This document shows, piece by piece, positions 4,806 to 13,548 of a stretch of 64,000 nt of DNA. Position 1 is the first letter of the stretch, and every line of letters starts with the position of its first letter. The position numbers and the translations under genes are program-made. A model generated the notes under the pieces. That model was not told where the DNA came from and made no database searches. It was given only the letters and a program-made list of their open reading frames with translations. Source of the stretch: Acinetobacter sp. ANC 3781 (GTDB lineage: Bacteria > Pseudomonadota > Gammaproteobacteria > Pseudomonadales > Moraxellaceae); contig NZ_SJOH01000004.1 in NCBI RefSeq assembly GCF_004331285.1, positions 1-64,000 on the forward strand, in the 5' to 3' direction.

Positions 4806-7535
4806 ATGGATCTTCAACGTCGTATTGATGACAGACTGAATCAACTTTTTAACTTTAAGAAAGTCGGGGAATGGTATCGTCAAGGGCGCTGCCCGAGTTG
4901 TAATGAAAAAGAACTCTATACCCATGCAGAAACACCACGCATGGTGAAATGTGGTCGGATCAACAAGTGTGGTTATGAAGAACATGTCAAAGATATCTGT
5001 GAAGATTTATTTAAAGATTGGTCTGAATACCATCCTAAAACACCCGAAAACCCAAATGCAGCAGCAGATGCCTATTTAAAAGAAGGTCGTGGTTTTGATC
5101 TTAAAAACTTAAAAGGTCGCTATAGCCAAGAACTTTATCAGTCCCCAAAAAATAAAAGCCTCGTCAGTGCCACAGTTCGCTTTAAATTGGCTGAAGGAAT
5201 TTATTGGGAACGTATCATCGATAGACCTGACCGGTTTGGTCGTCAGAAAGCCAATTTTATCGGCAAATGGACAGGCTTAGCTTGGTCTATGCATGAATTA
5301 GATGAACTCTGCCATGCAGGTAGTATTTGGATCACTGAAGGCATATTCAACAGTATTGCACTTTCACAGTCTGCAATTATCAGCATCAGCAACATGAACA
5401 GTGGTAATTATCCAACCCAAATACTTGATGCCATTAAAAAACGCTGCCATGAACTCAATAAAGATAAGCCTCGATTAGTTTGGGCATTAGACAATGATCA
5501 AGCAGGTAAGAAGTTTTTATCCAAACATCATAAACATGCCACAGATGAGGGATGGATCTCCACTGCTGCTCTGCCTCCTACACCTATAAATGGCAAATCC
5601 CTAGACTGGAATGACCTTTTCCAACGTGAACAACTCACAGAAAAGGATCGAGAGAAATATCTCCATTTTGGCAAACTACAAATTGTAGATACGCCTGAAG
5701 AAGCAGGACTACTCATCTATAATTTTTATGGAAGTAATCTCAGTAAATTCTTTTTTAATCATAAATTTCGCACCTACTGGTGGGAGTTGGATTATGAAAA
5801 ATTCAACAAAGCCGTCCAGTATGTTGAGGAATCACAACAAAATCAGATGTTATCCGAAGAAGAAATCCGTATTCAGGCATTAAAGACCTGTTCTTCAGCT
5901 AAAGAAATCTGTAATGCCCAACTTGAACCTCTATATTTTCAACCCAATGAAATTACAGATGAGTCCTGGTATTACTTTCACTTACAAAGCCCTTGGGGTG
6001 AAACCAAAACTACATTTACAGCAGAACACATGGCATCACGCAGTAAATTTAAACCACGTGTCATGTCAGTACTATCAGGTGCCATGTGGACAGGTAGCGA
6101 TCAACAACTTGAAACCTTTATTAAACGTAAAACTGAAAAATTACGTGAAGTAAAAACAATCGATTTCATTGGTTATAGCAAAGATTATCAAGCTTATATC
6201 TTTGATCAATATGCTGTGCATAACGGACAAGTTATCCCCAAAAATGAACATGATTTCTTTAGAACAGGAAAAAAGGAATTGAAGAGTCTCGCCAATTCTC
6301 CTGTTATCACCCTTAATCCTAAAAAGGAATTTTCACCTACATGGTGGAAAGACTTCTACACCTTAAATGGTGCAAATGGCTTAATTATATTAGCGTGGTG
6401 GACAGGAACTTATTTTGCTGAACAAATCCGTGCATTAAATTCTTCTTATCCTTTCTTCGAATTTGTGGGCCAAGCAGGTGCAGGTAAATCGACCTTACTG
6501 GAATTATTGTGGAAGTTCAGTGGTCGTGAAGCGTATGAAGGTTTTGACCCAAACAAATCAACCAGCGTAGCAATTTATCGAAACTTCGCTCAAGCATCCA
6601 ATATGCCTATCGTCCTCATTGAAGGCGATCGTAACGATCAAAATGGGGGTACTCAAAAAGCAAAGTTCAGTTGGGATGAACTTAAAGATGCATTCAATGG
6701 TCGTGCTATTCGTTCTAAAGGCTTGAAAACTGCAGGCAATGAAACGTATGAGCCACCATTCCGTGGTGCGATCATGATTAGCCAGAATACCCCTATTCAA
6801 GCCTCTGAAGCGATTCTATCGCGTACATTACATATTACAGTGACGACCAAAGGCCATAATTTAGATAAAAAAAGAATTGCTGACCGGCTGTCTCGTATAG
6901 AGCTTGAAGAAGCATGTACCTATATGACGCATTGCCTGAAAAATGAAGCAAAAATTCTGAAAACTTATTCAGAAAATATCCAAGGTCTTGAAGAAGAATT
7001 TCATCAAAAAGGGATTACTCATACTCGTATTGCCCTTTGTCATGCACAAGTGTCGGCAATGATTGATGCACTTTCAGAACACGTTTTAAAAGGTGTGATA
7101 GATCTCGATGAAATCTGTGATGCTAAACGTATTCTAGAAACGATGGCACGTGAACGTATAGAGCAGCTTGGCAGTGATCATCCTCTGGTACAGCAATTCT
7201 GGGATGCATTTGAATATATGAATGTCAGTCGTAGTGCTTCATTCAGTTTGAATCATCATGACCAGGATGCACAGAGCATCGCAATCAATCTAAATGAAGT
7301 CTATAAAGTTGCTGCCCGGAACTATCAATCTTTACCAGATATCAATGAAATGCGAACTCTGCTTCGCTCAAGTCGTCGCTATAAATTTATTGATATGAAT
7401 AAACCTGTGAAGTCTAAAAACTTCCCAGCAGATGACGTCAAGAATGCCACTTCAGACATGCGCGAGCGTGTCGTTAAATGTTGGCTTTTCACCAATCCAT
7501 ATTTCAATCAACAGTCCACAAAAAAACCCAAATAA
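4806..7535 (+). CDS. P4 alpha-like primase-helicase (zinc finger, TOPRIM, P-loop ATPase)
   Basis: This 909-residue protein has the domains of satellite and plasmid replication primases. A zinc finger uses Cys29, Cys32, Cys49 and Cys55. A TOPRIM-type primase core has the acidic residue in WITEG (Glu178) and the ALDNDQAG motif (Asp229, Asp231). A helicase ATPase has Walker A GQAGAGKS at 555-562 and a Walker-B-like IVLIEGD about 45 residues later, with QNTP sensor-like residues beyond. P4 alpha combines the same activities with origin binding at the C-terminus. The protein should let the element replicate independently of host DnaG and DnaB. It is much the largest gene of the element and is followed by a long inverted repeat. 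Confidence 0.85.
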   Translation: MDLQRRIDDRLNQLFNFKKVGEWYRQGRCPSCNEKELYTHAETPRMVKCGRINKCGYEEHVKDICEDLFKDWSEYHPKTPENPNAAADAYLKEGRGFDLKNLKGRYSQELYQSPKNKSLVSATVRFKLAEGIYWERIIDRPDRFGRQKANFIGKWTGLAWSMHELDELCHAGSIWITEGIFNSIALSQSAIISISNMNSGNYPTQILDAIKKRCHELNKDKPRLVWALDNDQAGKKFLSKHHKHATDEGWISTAALPPTPINGKSLDWNDLFQREQLTEKDREKYLHFGKLQIVDTPEEAGLLIYNFYGSNLSKFFFNHKFRTYWWELDYEKFNKAVQYVEESQQNQMLSEEEIRIQALKTCSSAKEICNAQLEPLYFQPNEITDESWYYFHLQSPWGETKTTFTAEHMASRSKFKPRVMSVLSGAMWTGSDQQLETFIKRKTEKLREVKTIDFIGYSKDYQAYIFDQYAVHNGQVIPKNEHDFFRTGKKELKSLANSPVITLNPKKEFSPTWWKDFYTLNGANGLIILAWWTGTYFAEQIRALNSSYPFFEFVGQAGAGKSTLLELLWKFSGREAYEGFDPNKSTSVAIYRNFAQASNMPIVLIEGDRNDQNGGTQKAKFSWDELKDAFNGRAIRSKGLKTAGNETYEPPFRGAIMISQNTPIQASEAILSRTLHITVTTKGHNLDKKRIADRLSRIELEEACTYMTHCLKNEAKILKTYSENIQGLEEEFHQKGITHTRIALCHAQVSAMIDALSEHVLKGVIDLDEICDAKRILETMARERIEQLGSDHPLVQQFWDAFEYMNVSRSASFSLNHHDQDAQSIAINLNEVYKVAARNYQSLPDINEMRTLLRSSRRYKFIDMNKPVKSKNFPADDVKNATSDMRERVVKCWLFTNPYFNQQSTKKPK

Positions 7536-7544
7536 GTTTTAAGC

Positions 7545-7576
7545 GCACATATAGAAGTGACAGCTTCTATATGTGC
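7545..7576. repeat. Perfect 13-bp inverted repeat after the primase gene
   Basis: GCACATATAGAAG-TGACAG-CTTCTATATGTGC is a perfect 13-bp inverted repeat with a 6-base loop, ten bases after the primase stop. No T-tract follows, so it is not a standard terminator. It may be an operator for the small downstream genes, an RNA processing site, or part of a replication origin. P4-type elements carry origin sequences next to the alpha gene. Confidence 0.6.
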
Positions 7577-7603
7577 TACATCACTAAGTCAGGAGACGAA
7601 ACA

Positions 7604-7675
7604 ATGCGAAATGATTCTAACGTAGAACTACAACGGCCGACGACTAAATTTAGAGGAGCTAAACTTAATGCCTGA
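7604..7675 (+). CDS. 23-codon leader peptide coupled to the excisionase-like gene
   Basis: ATG at 7604 has a strong AGGAGA site 7 bases upstream and encodes MRNDSNVELQRPTTKFRGAK plus three residues. Its TGA at 7673 overlaps the ATG at 7668. The AGAGGAG site of the next gene lies inside it. The layout suggests translational coupling. Whether the peptide itself matters is unknown. Confidence 0.4.
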   Translation: MRNDSNVELQRPTTKFRGAKLNA

Positions 7676-7949
7676 ATTCATCGTAACAATTGAAGCTGAC
7701 TCTGCCCCTCAAGTCGTTCTTGGTCAAATTCTTCTTGGCGGTACTGTGACGACTCTTAAACTTGAAAAGCGTAAATTGGTATCAGTTTCCGAACTTGTTA
7801 AGAAATACGGGCTTTCTGACGAGACAATCAGAACCAAATGTATCTCGATTAACCAAGGGAGCAATGGCAAGCATATGTATGATCCTGATGCTGCTGATGC
7901 CCTTCTCAAAAACTCTAAATTTCGACGTGGAGCAAGGCGAAAAAATTAA
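7668..7949 (+). CDS. Small HTH protein, excisionase/AlpA-like candidate
   Basis: This 93-residue protein has AGAGGAG about 11 bases before its ATG. After a beta-rich N-terminus, LVSVSELVKKYGLSDETIRTKC forms a MerR/AlpA-style helix-turn-helix, followed by a wing-like stretch and HMYDPDAADALLKNSKF, as in excisionases that read a cofactor or DNA through a short wing. The end is strongly basic (FRRGARRKN). It lies convergent to the integrase, in the position of Vis/AlpA proteins of P4-like elements, which act as excisionase and repressor. The function is inferred from fold pattern and location. Confidence 0.5.
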   Translation: MPEFIVTIEADSAPQVVLGQILLGGTVTTLKLEKRKLVSVSELVKKYGLSDETIRTKCISINQGSNGKHMYDPDAADALLKNSKFRRGARRKN

Positions 7950-7953
7950 AAAA

Positions 7954-7976
7954 TGCCCGCTATATGCGGGCTTATT
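7954..7976. terminator. Bidirectional terminator between xis-like gene and integrase
   Basis: GCCCGC-TATAT-GCGGGC is a perfect 6-bp stem with TTATTTTC on the + side and ATTTTTT on the - side. It serves both convergent genes. Confidence 0.8.
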
Positions 7977-7977
7977 T

Positions 7978-9039
7978 TCATCCATTAAAAGCTGCAACCA
8001 AATCATCTGCATTCGGGTTGTAATAAGTATTCACCAGAACATCAATTTTTTTATGGCCAGTAATTTTAGCCAGAACTTCAACTGGTAATTTTCTAACTCG
8101 AACCATTCTTGTAATAGCTTCATGTCTTGTATCGTGAAAATGTAGGTTATTCAGACCCACAGCATTTTTTCTTTTTTCCCACATCAAACGAAAAGCATTT
8201 TCTGACTGCGGTATGATTTTGCGACCTGCATGCTTAATCAGTTTTAACAATTCTTTCGCTTCTTCAGAAAGCGGAACGATCCGTGGATCTCCATTTTTGG
8301 TTTTGGGTAAATGAACATACCCATCAAAAATATCTTTCTTTTGCATTTCAATAATTTCACCACGTCTCATAGCAGTTTCAATAGCAAAGAGAAATCCCCA
8401 AGCAACATAGTGTTGTGGCAAAACAGGTTCCTTACCTATTTCATAATTTAATGTTTTTAATATAAGTTCAATTTCAGATTCATGAATACGACGTGAACGG
8501 GCTTTAGGTTTTTTGGGTTTTGTCATTTGCATCCAAGGATTTTCATTTAAAACAAAAAGTTCCTTTTGTGCATAAGTAAATATTGCACTGTAATGTGAAA
8601 TTTCTTTAAGTACCGTGTTTTCACCCACTTCTTGCAATCTTTTATTTCGCCAATTCGTCAAATCTTTTGGACTAATGTCATAAATAGATTTTTGTGCTAA
8701 TGCCCCAAACTTATTTTCAAAATTATTGTATTGGCCTTTGATCCAAGCGCGTGATGACTTTGAATCTTTCCATTGGCCAACGTTTTGGTAATATTGATTA
8801 TTCAAATCTCTAAACGTAAATTTAGGTTTAACCTCACCATTCTCAATTTTAGTTTGTGATCTCAACTCTAATAATTTAAGTGCTGCCCATTGTTCACATT
8901 CTTTTGCAGTGTCACGAGTACAGTAATATCTTTTACTTTGATATGAGACAGTAATTGTAAAGGTCTCGCCTCTTTTCCTGGGAGTTGGTATTTTCATTTT
9001 GTCGCAAACTTGTCGCAGATGGCTTAGAAATACTGCCAT
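7978..9039 (-). CDS. int: Tyrosine integrase of the tRNA-Val element
   Basis: This 353-residue protein is a phage-type tyrosine recombinase. An N-terminal arm-binding region precedes a core-binding domain (about 75-175) and the catalytic domain. Visible catalytic residues are the Arg in ETAMRRGE (about 225), His302 and Arg305 in FHDTRHEA, the His of TGHKK (about 329) and the nucleophile in NTYYN (Tyr339 or 340). The start at 9039 has GGTGA close upstream; an ATG 14 codons in is a weaker alternative. The gene starts about 100 bases from the 3' end of tRNA-Val and is read away from it, the classic layout of an integrase that inserts into a tRNA 3' end. Confidence 0.92.
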   Translation of the reverse strand: MAVFLSHLRQVCDKMKIPTPRKRGETFTITVSYQSKRYYCTRDTAKECEQWAALKLLELRSQTKIENGEVKPKFTFRDLNNQYYQNVGQWKDSKSSRAWIKGQYNNFENKFGALAQKSIYDISPKDLTNWRNKRLQEVGENTVLKEISHYSAIFTYAQKELFVLNENPWMQMTKPKKPKARSRRIHESEIELILKTLNYEIGKEPVLPQHYVAWGFLFAIETAMRRGEIIEMQKKDIFDGYVHLPKTKNGDPRIVPLSEEAKELLKLIKHAGRKIIPQSENAFRLMWEKRKNAVGLNNLHFHDTRHEAITRMVRVRKLPVEVLAKITGHKKIDVLVNTYYNPNADDLVAAFNG

Positions 9040-9083
9040 TTTTCACCAATTTAGCCAAGCCTGACACTAGTTAAAATGCGACA
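9000..9083. repeat. Three TGTCGCA/TGCGACA repeats near the attachment site
   Basis: TGTCGCA occurs at 9000-9006 and 9011-9017 (11 bp apart) and, inverted, TGCGACA at 9077-9083. They bracket the integrase start and lie between its coding region and the tRNA. Spacing by one helical turn next to an attachment site suggests arm-type binding sites for integrase or excisionase. Confidence 0.4.
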
Positions 9084-9097
9084 AATAAGCAAAAAAA

Positions 9098-9132
9098 AGA
9101 CTTATAAGCATTTGATTAGCCTATAAGTCTTT
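9098..9132 (-). terminator. Terminator downstream of tRNA-Val
   Basis: Read leftward from the tRNA, AAAGACTTATAG and CTTATAAGTCTTT form a long stem around a 12-base loop, followed by a run of T. It ends the tRNA transcript before the integrase gene. Confidence 0.65.
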
Positions 9133-9142
9133 GATTTATATC

Positions 9143-9219
9143 TGGTAGGTATAAGCAGACTCGAACTGCTGACCTCTACGATGTCAACGTAGCGCTCTAA
9201 CCAACTGAGCTATACACCT
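9143..9219 (-). tRNA. tRNA-Val (anticodon GAC)
   Basis: The minus strand reads as a complete 77-base tRNA with encoded CCA. AGGTGTA pairs with TATACCT in the acceptor stem (one G-T), the D-arm has AGCTCAGTTGGTTAGAGC, the anticodon stem CTACG/CGTAG holds the loop TTGACAT, and GTTCGAGTC gives the T-arm. GAC reads Val codons GUC and GUU. Its 3' end borders the mobile element to the left, so it is the likely integration target, restored by the element's attachment sequence. Confidence 0.95.
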
Positions 9220-9250
9220 AAGTGTTGTGAATCATATTCACTTTTATTTT

Positions 9251-11263
9251 CTAAGACAAGGGCTTTCTATGGTTTTTTAAAGCAGATGCACAAGTTTTAA
9301 GCATCCCTTTAAATTTCACTGCTTGTTGGTCATTAACTTCAGATGAAAACTGTTGCTGCTGATAATATTCTGCCGTTTGGATAAATATCCTATGCTGATC
9401 TTCTTTAATACCATCGGCTAATCGGTGCATCCAAGCAGAAAAAGTTTCAGCAGGCTGCTTACGTAACTGTTCTTCGAGTTGCTTAGAGAACTGTTGAATC
9501 GCACGTTCATATGCCGAACCGTACTGTCTGTTACGATAATAAATCCAAACAAAATAAAAAATCACCACTAATAAAATGCTTGAGAGCAATATCAGGATAC
9601 TGGCATAAGCAGTTTTCAGACCTAATTTTGATAGCCAACTTTGCTGCTTTTCAGCATCGTATCCTATGACTTTGCTTTGCCACTGATAACTTGCATAATC
9701 ACTCCATATTCGCATGTTCTTCATCACTGCGAATTGGCGATACTTCCACTTTTGCTCTTTATTCCCCAAGATCGTTCGATCATTTTCAATATAATTTTGC
9801 ATTCCCCCATCAATACGTTGCGGTGCAATGATTGCAGTTGGATCAATACGTTGCCATTTTCCATTTAAATGTACTTCTGTCCATGCATGAGCATCAAGTT
9901 GACGAACTTCCCAACTTGCTCGATCCAGTGCAAGTTGTCCGCCTTGATAACCAATGACCACACGTGCAGGAATTCCCACATATCGCATCAACATGGCAAA
10001 ACTCGAAGCATAATGCTCACAGAATCCTTGCCGAGATTGAAACAAGAATTCATCAATACGGTTTTCACCCAAAAAACCCGGTGTTAAAGTATATACAAAA
10101 TCATTTTTCTTATACCACTGTAAAATATTACGGACATATTGATCAGGTAACTGTCCACTTTGCTGAAACATTTCTAAAGCGAATTGACGTGATTGTTCAT
10201 CCAGTTGTGCAGGAGTTTGAATTGTGATTTTTTTCAGTAAATTGTTTTGGGAGAATCCCTGTTCTTGCAGCTGTGCATCGCCTAACCAATGCAAATTAAT
10301 AGGTTGATTTCGTGTTATGGATCGGACCGGGCTAATCCCCCCATCCTGCTTTAATTGATATTCGGGGTCTTTGGGAATGGATTTTTCCAGGCCCATTATC
10401 CACATGACACGCGAATCTGCAGCTAAATATTGGTAATCAAAACCCTGTTTTGTTCTTCTCGAAATCGTATTAGTCAATACGGGCTGTTGATTCACAAAAC
10501 TGCTGGTCCATGTTCTACCATCATATTGGTCCAGAACCATTGCTCGCCAATACAGCTCATTTCGGGAAGGTAGTTCATTAATATTGCCAATAATACGAAA
10601 AGCCAAACTGCTAGATTGAGAAAGTTCTGCAATATCACCGGGTGACATGCTATCGCTCATCCCCGTGACACTTTTTTGTTCTGGAATTGGAATATGCCAC
10701 AGTGGTGGTAAACGCGGAAAAAAGATAAACAGCAAGATAAAAAAAGGCAAAGCCAAAAGCAGAAATTTACCTACATGCTTGGCATCTGTTTTTAAGGCTG
10801 CTGATGGATTTGATGCGTGTTTAAAGTCACTGGTTTGTAAACGATAAAGCCCGATCAGGCAACTGAATAAACACAGCAGAATGACAATTGCCATCCAGAT
10901 GGATTGGCTATATAAAAATGAACTTGCTCCCACAAATAAGGCAAAATTAAACAAGATAATAACATCACGTTTACTTTTGGTTTCCAAAGCTTTGGCAAAC
11001 AAAAAAGTGGATAAAACCGCAACCCCGGCTTCTATCCCAATAAAACTCTGATATGTAAAATAGATAGTCGCCAATGCTAAAATTGTCAGGGCAAATGTCC
11101 AGATTTTGGATACTACTTTGGACTCCTCTTTAAAGCTAAAAAACAAACAGAGCATAATCACGCCAAGAATTGCACTTAACAGAACAGGACTAAAAAATAC
11201 TTGTGCAATTAATAATAATAATAAAGTAATTAAAATCGAGGTTCTAACGTCAGCATGAATCAT
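9251..11263 (-). CDS. TgpA-like membrane transglutaminase-fold protein
   Basis: This 670-residue protein has several N-terminal membrane helices (residues 1-185), a periplasmic transglutaminase-core domain, one more helix near 555-577 and a cytoplasmic C-terminal domain. This is the DUF3488/transglutaminase/DUF4129 layout of Pseudomonas TgpA. The Cys-His-Asp triad is visible as Cys415 (GFCEHYA), His459 (DAHAWTEV) and Asp474 (RIDPTA). It starts 3 bases after the DUF58 gene and follows a MoxR ATPase, the standard operon for this family. TgpA is needed for viability in P. aeruginosa; its substrate is not established. Confidence 0.85.
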   Translation of the reverse strand: MIHADVRTSILITLLLLLIAQVFFSPVLLSAILGVIMLCLFFSFKEESKVVSKIWTFALTILALATIYFTYQSFIGIEAGVAVLSTFLFAKALETKSKRDVIILFNFALFVGASSFLYSQSIWMAIVILLCLFSCLIGLYRLQTSDFKHASNPSAALKTDAKHVGKFLLLALPFFILLFIFFPRLPPLWHIPIPEQKSVTGMSDSMSPGDIAELSQSSSLAFRIIGNINELPSRNELYWRAMVLDQYDGRTWTSSFVNQQPVLTNTISRRTKQGFDYQYLAADSRVMWIMGLEKSIPKDPEYQLKQDGGISPVRSITRNQPINLHWLGDAQLQEQGFSQNNLLKKITIQTPAQLDEQSRQFALEMFQQSGQLPDQYVRNILQWYKKNDFVYTLTPGFLGENRIDEFLFQSRQGFCEHYASSFAMLMRYVGIPARVVIGYQGGQLALDRASWEVRQLDAHAWTEVHLNGKWQRIDPTAIIAPQRIDGGMQNYIENDRTILGNKEQKWKYRQFAVMKNMRIWSDYASYQWQSKVIGYDAEKQQSWLSKLGLKTAYASILILLSSILLVVIFYFVWIYYRNRQYGSAYERAIQQFSKQLEEQLRKQPAETFSAWMHRLADGIKEDQHRIFIQTAEYYQQQQFSSEVNDQQAVKFKGMLKTCASALKNHRKPLS

Positions 11264-11266
11264 AAT

Positions 11267-12172
11267 TTAAGCCTGCGCCAAAAGTTTTTTTGCCTGAAGC
11301 AACTGGTTTGTACCAATACCTGTGCTTAATTCAGCTTGAGGTAAAAATATTGCATAGCTACATTGCAGTTGCTCACATTGCTCAATCAGTCCCATCATTA
11401 AACTTAGTTTTTCTTCATGTTCTGTACTTGGCATATTTGCATAATGGATGTCTATACTCGGTTGATCATTATGGTGTTCGAAGACCTTAATATATAAACC
11501 TTGCCCCCGCGCTGCCTGCTTCCATGACACGGCGTGCAAATTATCACCCAACTGGAAATTACGCAGTTCACGAAACTCATCCATATCGGGTTCAAAACTG
11601 TGCTGATGCTGTTTATTTTCTGCATTATAAAATTCAGCTTTAGGAGCTACCCAAGAATATTCTTTTAAATAAAAATAGGTCCATGCACGAACCAGCCCAA
11701 ATGGATATACAGCATAAATCTGCACAGTCGGGTAATGAAACTTCCCACGATTATCCATAAAAAAAGACAGAGTAATTTTTTGCTGGAGTTCCGCAATCGA
11801 GACTTTTTCTAAATGCTGATCGGTTTTAATCCATAAGTAACGCGATTGCTTTTGTCGTTGTCGAAAATGGATATGTAAATCAAGATTATCTCCGGCTTGC
11901 CCTATCTCATTCACTGAAATTTCAATGCTGAGATCATGTAATTGTTTAAAAGTGACATAAAAACTAATACATAAAATCGCACTGATCAGAAAGCAAAAAC
12001 CCAAAATCAAGTTATTCGCATAATTGATTCCGGCAATAAAAGTAATCAAGATCAATACTAAATAGAGATAACCCTGCTGATAGATAAAAATCAAAATGTC
12101 TTTTTGCGAAAGCTGTTTTACTTTTTCAAATTGAAAGCGTTTTGCTAACCATTTTTGCCAAGGCTTGCTCAA
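11267..12172 (-). CDS. DUF58 family protein
   Basis: This 301-residue protein has two membrane helices near residues 32-70. A C-terminal DUF58 domain includes FRELRNFQLGDNLHAVSWKQAARG (about 200-224), matching the family's R-x-Y-x-x-G-D-x-x-R-x-I-x-W core. DUF58 proteins resemble von Willebrand factor A domains and are almost always encoded between a MoxR ATPase and a transglutaminase-fold protein, as here. The three genes are probably co-transcribed, with a 12-base gap from moxR. The DUF58 protein is thought to be a client or adaptor of MoxR; its exact function is unknown. Confidence 0.85.
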   Translation of the reverse strand: MSKPWQKWLAKRFQFEKVKQLSQKDILIFIYQQGYLYLVLILITFIAGINYANNLILGFCFLISAILCISFYVTFKQLHDLSIEISVNEIGQAGDNLDLHIHFRQRQKQSRYLWIKTDQHLEKVSIAELQQKITLSFFMDNRGKFHYPTVQIYAVYPFGLVRAWTYFYLKEYSWVAPKAEFYNAENKQHQHSFEPDMDEFRELRNFQLGDNLHAVSWKQAARGQGLYIKVFEHHNDQPSIDIHYANMPSTEHEEKLSLMMGLIEQCEQLQCSYAIFLPQAELSTGIGTNQLLQAKKLLAQA

Positions 12173-12184
12173 TTTGATCTTCCT

Positions 12185-13147
12185 TTAGCTAATATTGATT
12201 TGCTGCATCAACTGCAAAGTTTCTGCTTCACTTAACCCAATCCGATGCGCAACTACAGCAACAAACACGGCCTGAACATCATCTGGGGTCACATAACTAC
12301 GCTGTTCAATAAAAGCATGCGCTTGTGAAGCTTTTTTCAAAGCCAATAGCCCACGAGTGGATAAACCATGCCGACTTTTACGTGTCTCGCCGGCCAAATC
12401 TAGCAGATAGTCCAGCACAACCTCAGCAATATGAATCTGAGTTACGCTTTGCTGAATATCTAAAATTTCGTACTCGCTAAAAACATGTTCCAGAGTTGAA
12501 ATTAAAGCATAGCGAGAGGCTTGCTGTAACAACAGTTTTTCTGCGGAACGTGAAGGATAGCCGAGTGACAAACGCATCAGGAACCGATCCAGCTGAGATT
12601 CGGGCAAACTATAAGTCCCACTTTGAAACAGCGGATTCTGCGTAGCGATGACCCAAAAAGGCTGTGGCAATTCATAACGCACCCCATCTACCGTCACCAA
12701 GCCTTCTTCCATCGCTTCTAGTAACGCACTCTGGGTTTTAGGACTACAGCGGTTAATCTCGTCTGCGAGTAATATTTGGGTAAAAATCGGACCTTGCTTG
12801 AACTCAAACTGGTGCTGTTTTTGATTAAACATATTTACGCCAATCACATCACTGGCGAGCATGTCATTGGTAAACTGAATACGCTGAAACTTCAGCCCTG
12901 CAATATGGGACAAGGCACTGGACAATGTCGTTTTACCGAGTCCAGGCAAATCTTCAAACAATACATGCCCACCCGCCAGCAAACTGGTTAAAGCCAGTTT
13001 AGTCTGATGTTCCTTATCTAAAATAATGCTATTGATTTGCGTTAAGAATGCTTGAATTTTTGCCGCATAAGATTCAACTTTTTGATTCAGCTGTTGCTGT
13101 TCGTGTGTGAGTTCTTGTTTTTGAACCTTACTCATCCCCCAGATCAC
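12185..13147 (-). CDS. MoxR-family AAA+ ATPase
   Basis: This 320-residue ATPase has Walker A in DLPGLGKTTL (about 66-75), Walker B in QILLADEINR (about 124-133), the AAA+ sensor region VIATQNPLFQSGTY and the C-terminal lid with HGLSTRGLLALKKAS. MoxR ATPases act as chaperones for neighbouring vWA/DUF58 proteins. The reading starts at GTG 13147, with GGGGGA 8 bases upstream. An in-frame ATG at 13135 is the alternative, but a G-run touches it directly. It is the first gene of the operon with the DUF58 and transglutaminase genes. Confidence 0.9.
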   Translation of the reverse strand: MIWGMSKVQKQELTHEQQQLNQKVESYAAKIQAFLTQINSIILDKEHQTKLALTSLLAGGHVLFEDLPGLGKTTLSSALSHIAGLKFQRIQFTNDMLASDVIGVNMFNQKQHQFEFKQGPIFTQILLADEINRCSPKTQSALLEAMEEGLVTVDGVRYELPQPFWVIATQNPLFQSGTYSLPESQLDRFLMRLSLGYPSRSAEKLLLQQASRYALISTLEHVFSEYEILDIQQSVTQIHIAEVVLDYLLDLAGETRKSRHGLSTRGLLALKKASQAHAFIEQRSYVTPDDVQAVFVAVVAHRIGLSEAETLQLMQQINIS

Positions 13148-13245
13148 AATTCATTCCCCCAATAAAAAAACGGTGCATAATTAACATACACCGTTTTGTG
13201 GTTTTTCCAAAGAAATCAAAAGATTTTTGAAAAGACTTATTCAGC

Positions 13246-13548
13246 TTAACAAGGGCATTTTTTCATTCCCCCACCTGCACTTGGATAACGTGCATCCACG
13301 CAGTGACGGTAAAATGTTTTGGCATCCATTGCGACCAGGTCCGGATGATTCTTTTGCATATGCTCCAAATAGGTTTGATAATCAGGTACACCCACCATCA
13401 ATCGGAAGCTTTGCTGGAGACGTTGCCAAATCATCTGAATAGTTTTAATCCCATTCAACATTAAAAACTTTTTCGGCTGCGCAAGCACTGTAAATTTAAT
13501 GATCTTACCCAACGCCAGTTTTTGGCGAATTTGATCTTTTAGACTCAT
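13246..13548 (-). CDS. YbdD/YjiX family small protein, CstA partner
   Basis: This 100-residue protein has the YbdD/YjiX (DUF466) features: a basic N-terminus, GVPDYQTYLEHMQKNHPD near the middle, and the Cys/Arg-rich end FYRHCVDARYPSAGGGMKKCPC. The homologues are encoded directly after CstA-type pyruvate transporters in many proteobacteria and are thought to be needed for their activity. The ATG overlaps the cstA stop by four bases, so the two are translationally coupled. It is slightly longer than E. coli YbdD (65 residues). Confidence 0.85.
   Translation of the reverse strand: MSLKDQIRQKLALGKIIKFTVLAQPKKFLMLNGIKTIQMIWQRLQQSFRLMVGVPDYQTYLEHMQKNHPDLVAMDAKTFYRHCVDARYPSAGGGMKKCPC

Noticed and set aside
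7478..7675. 65-residue rightward frame overlapping the primase end
   Set aside because: It spans the perfect inverted repeat and the primase 3' end; only the last 23 codons have a strong ribosome-binding site.
1..9143. Known defence systems (restriction-modification, CBASS, retron, toxin-antitoxin, CRISPR)
   Set aside because: No methyltransferase, nuclease, cyclase, reverse transcriptase, paired toxin or repeat-spacer array is visible; the unknown genes are reported without a defence label.
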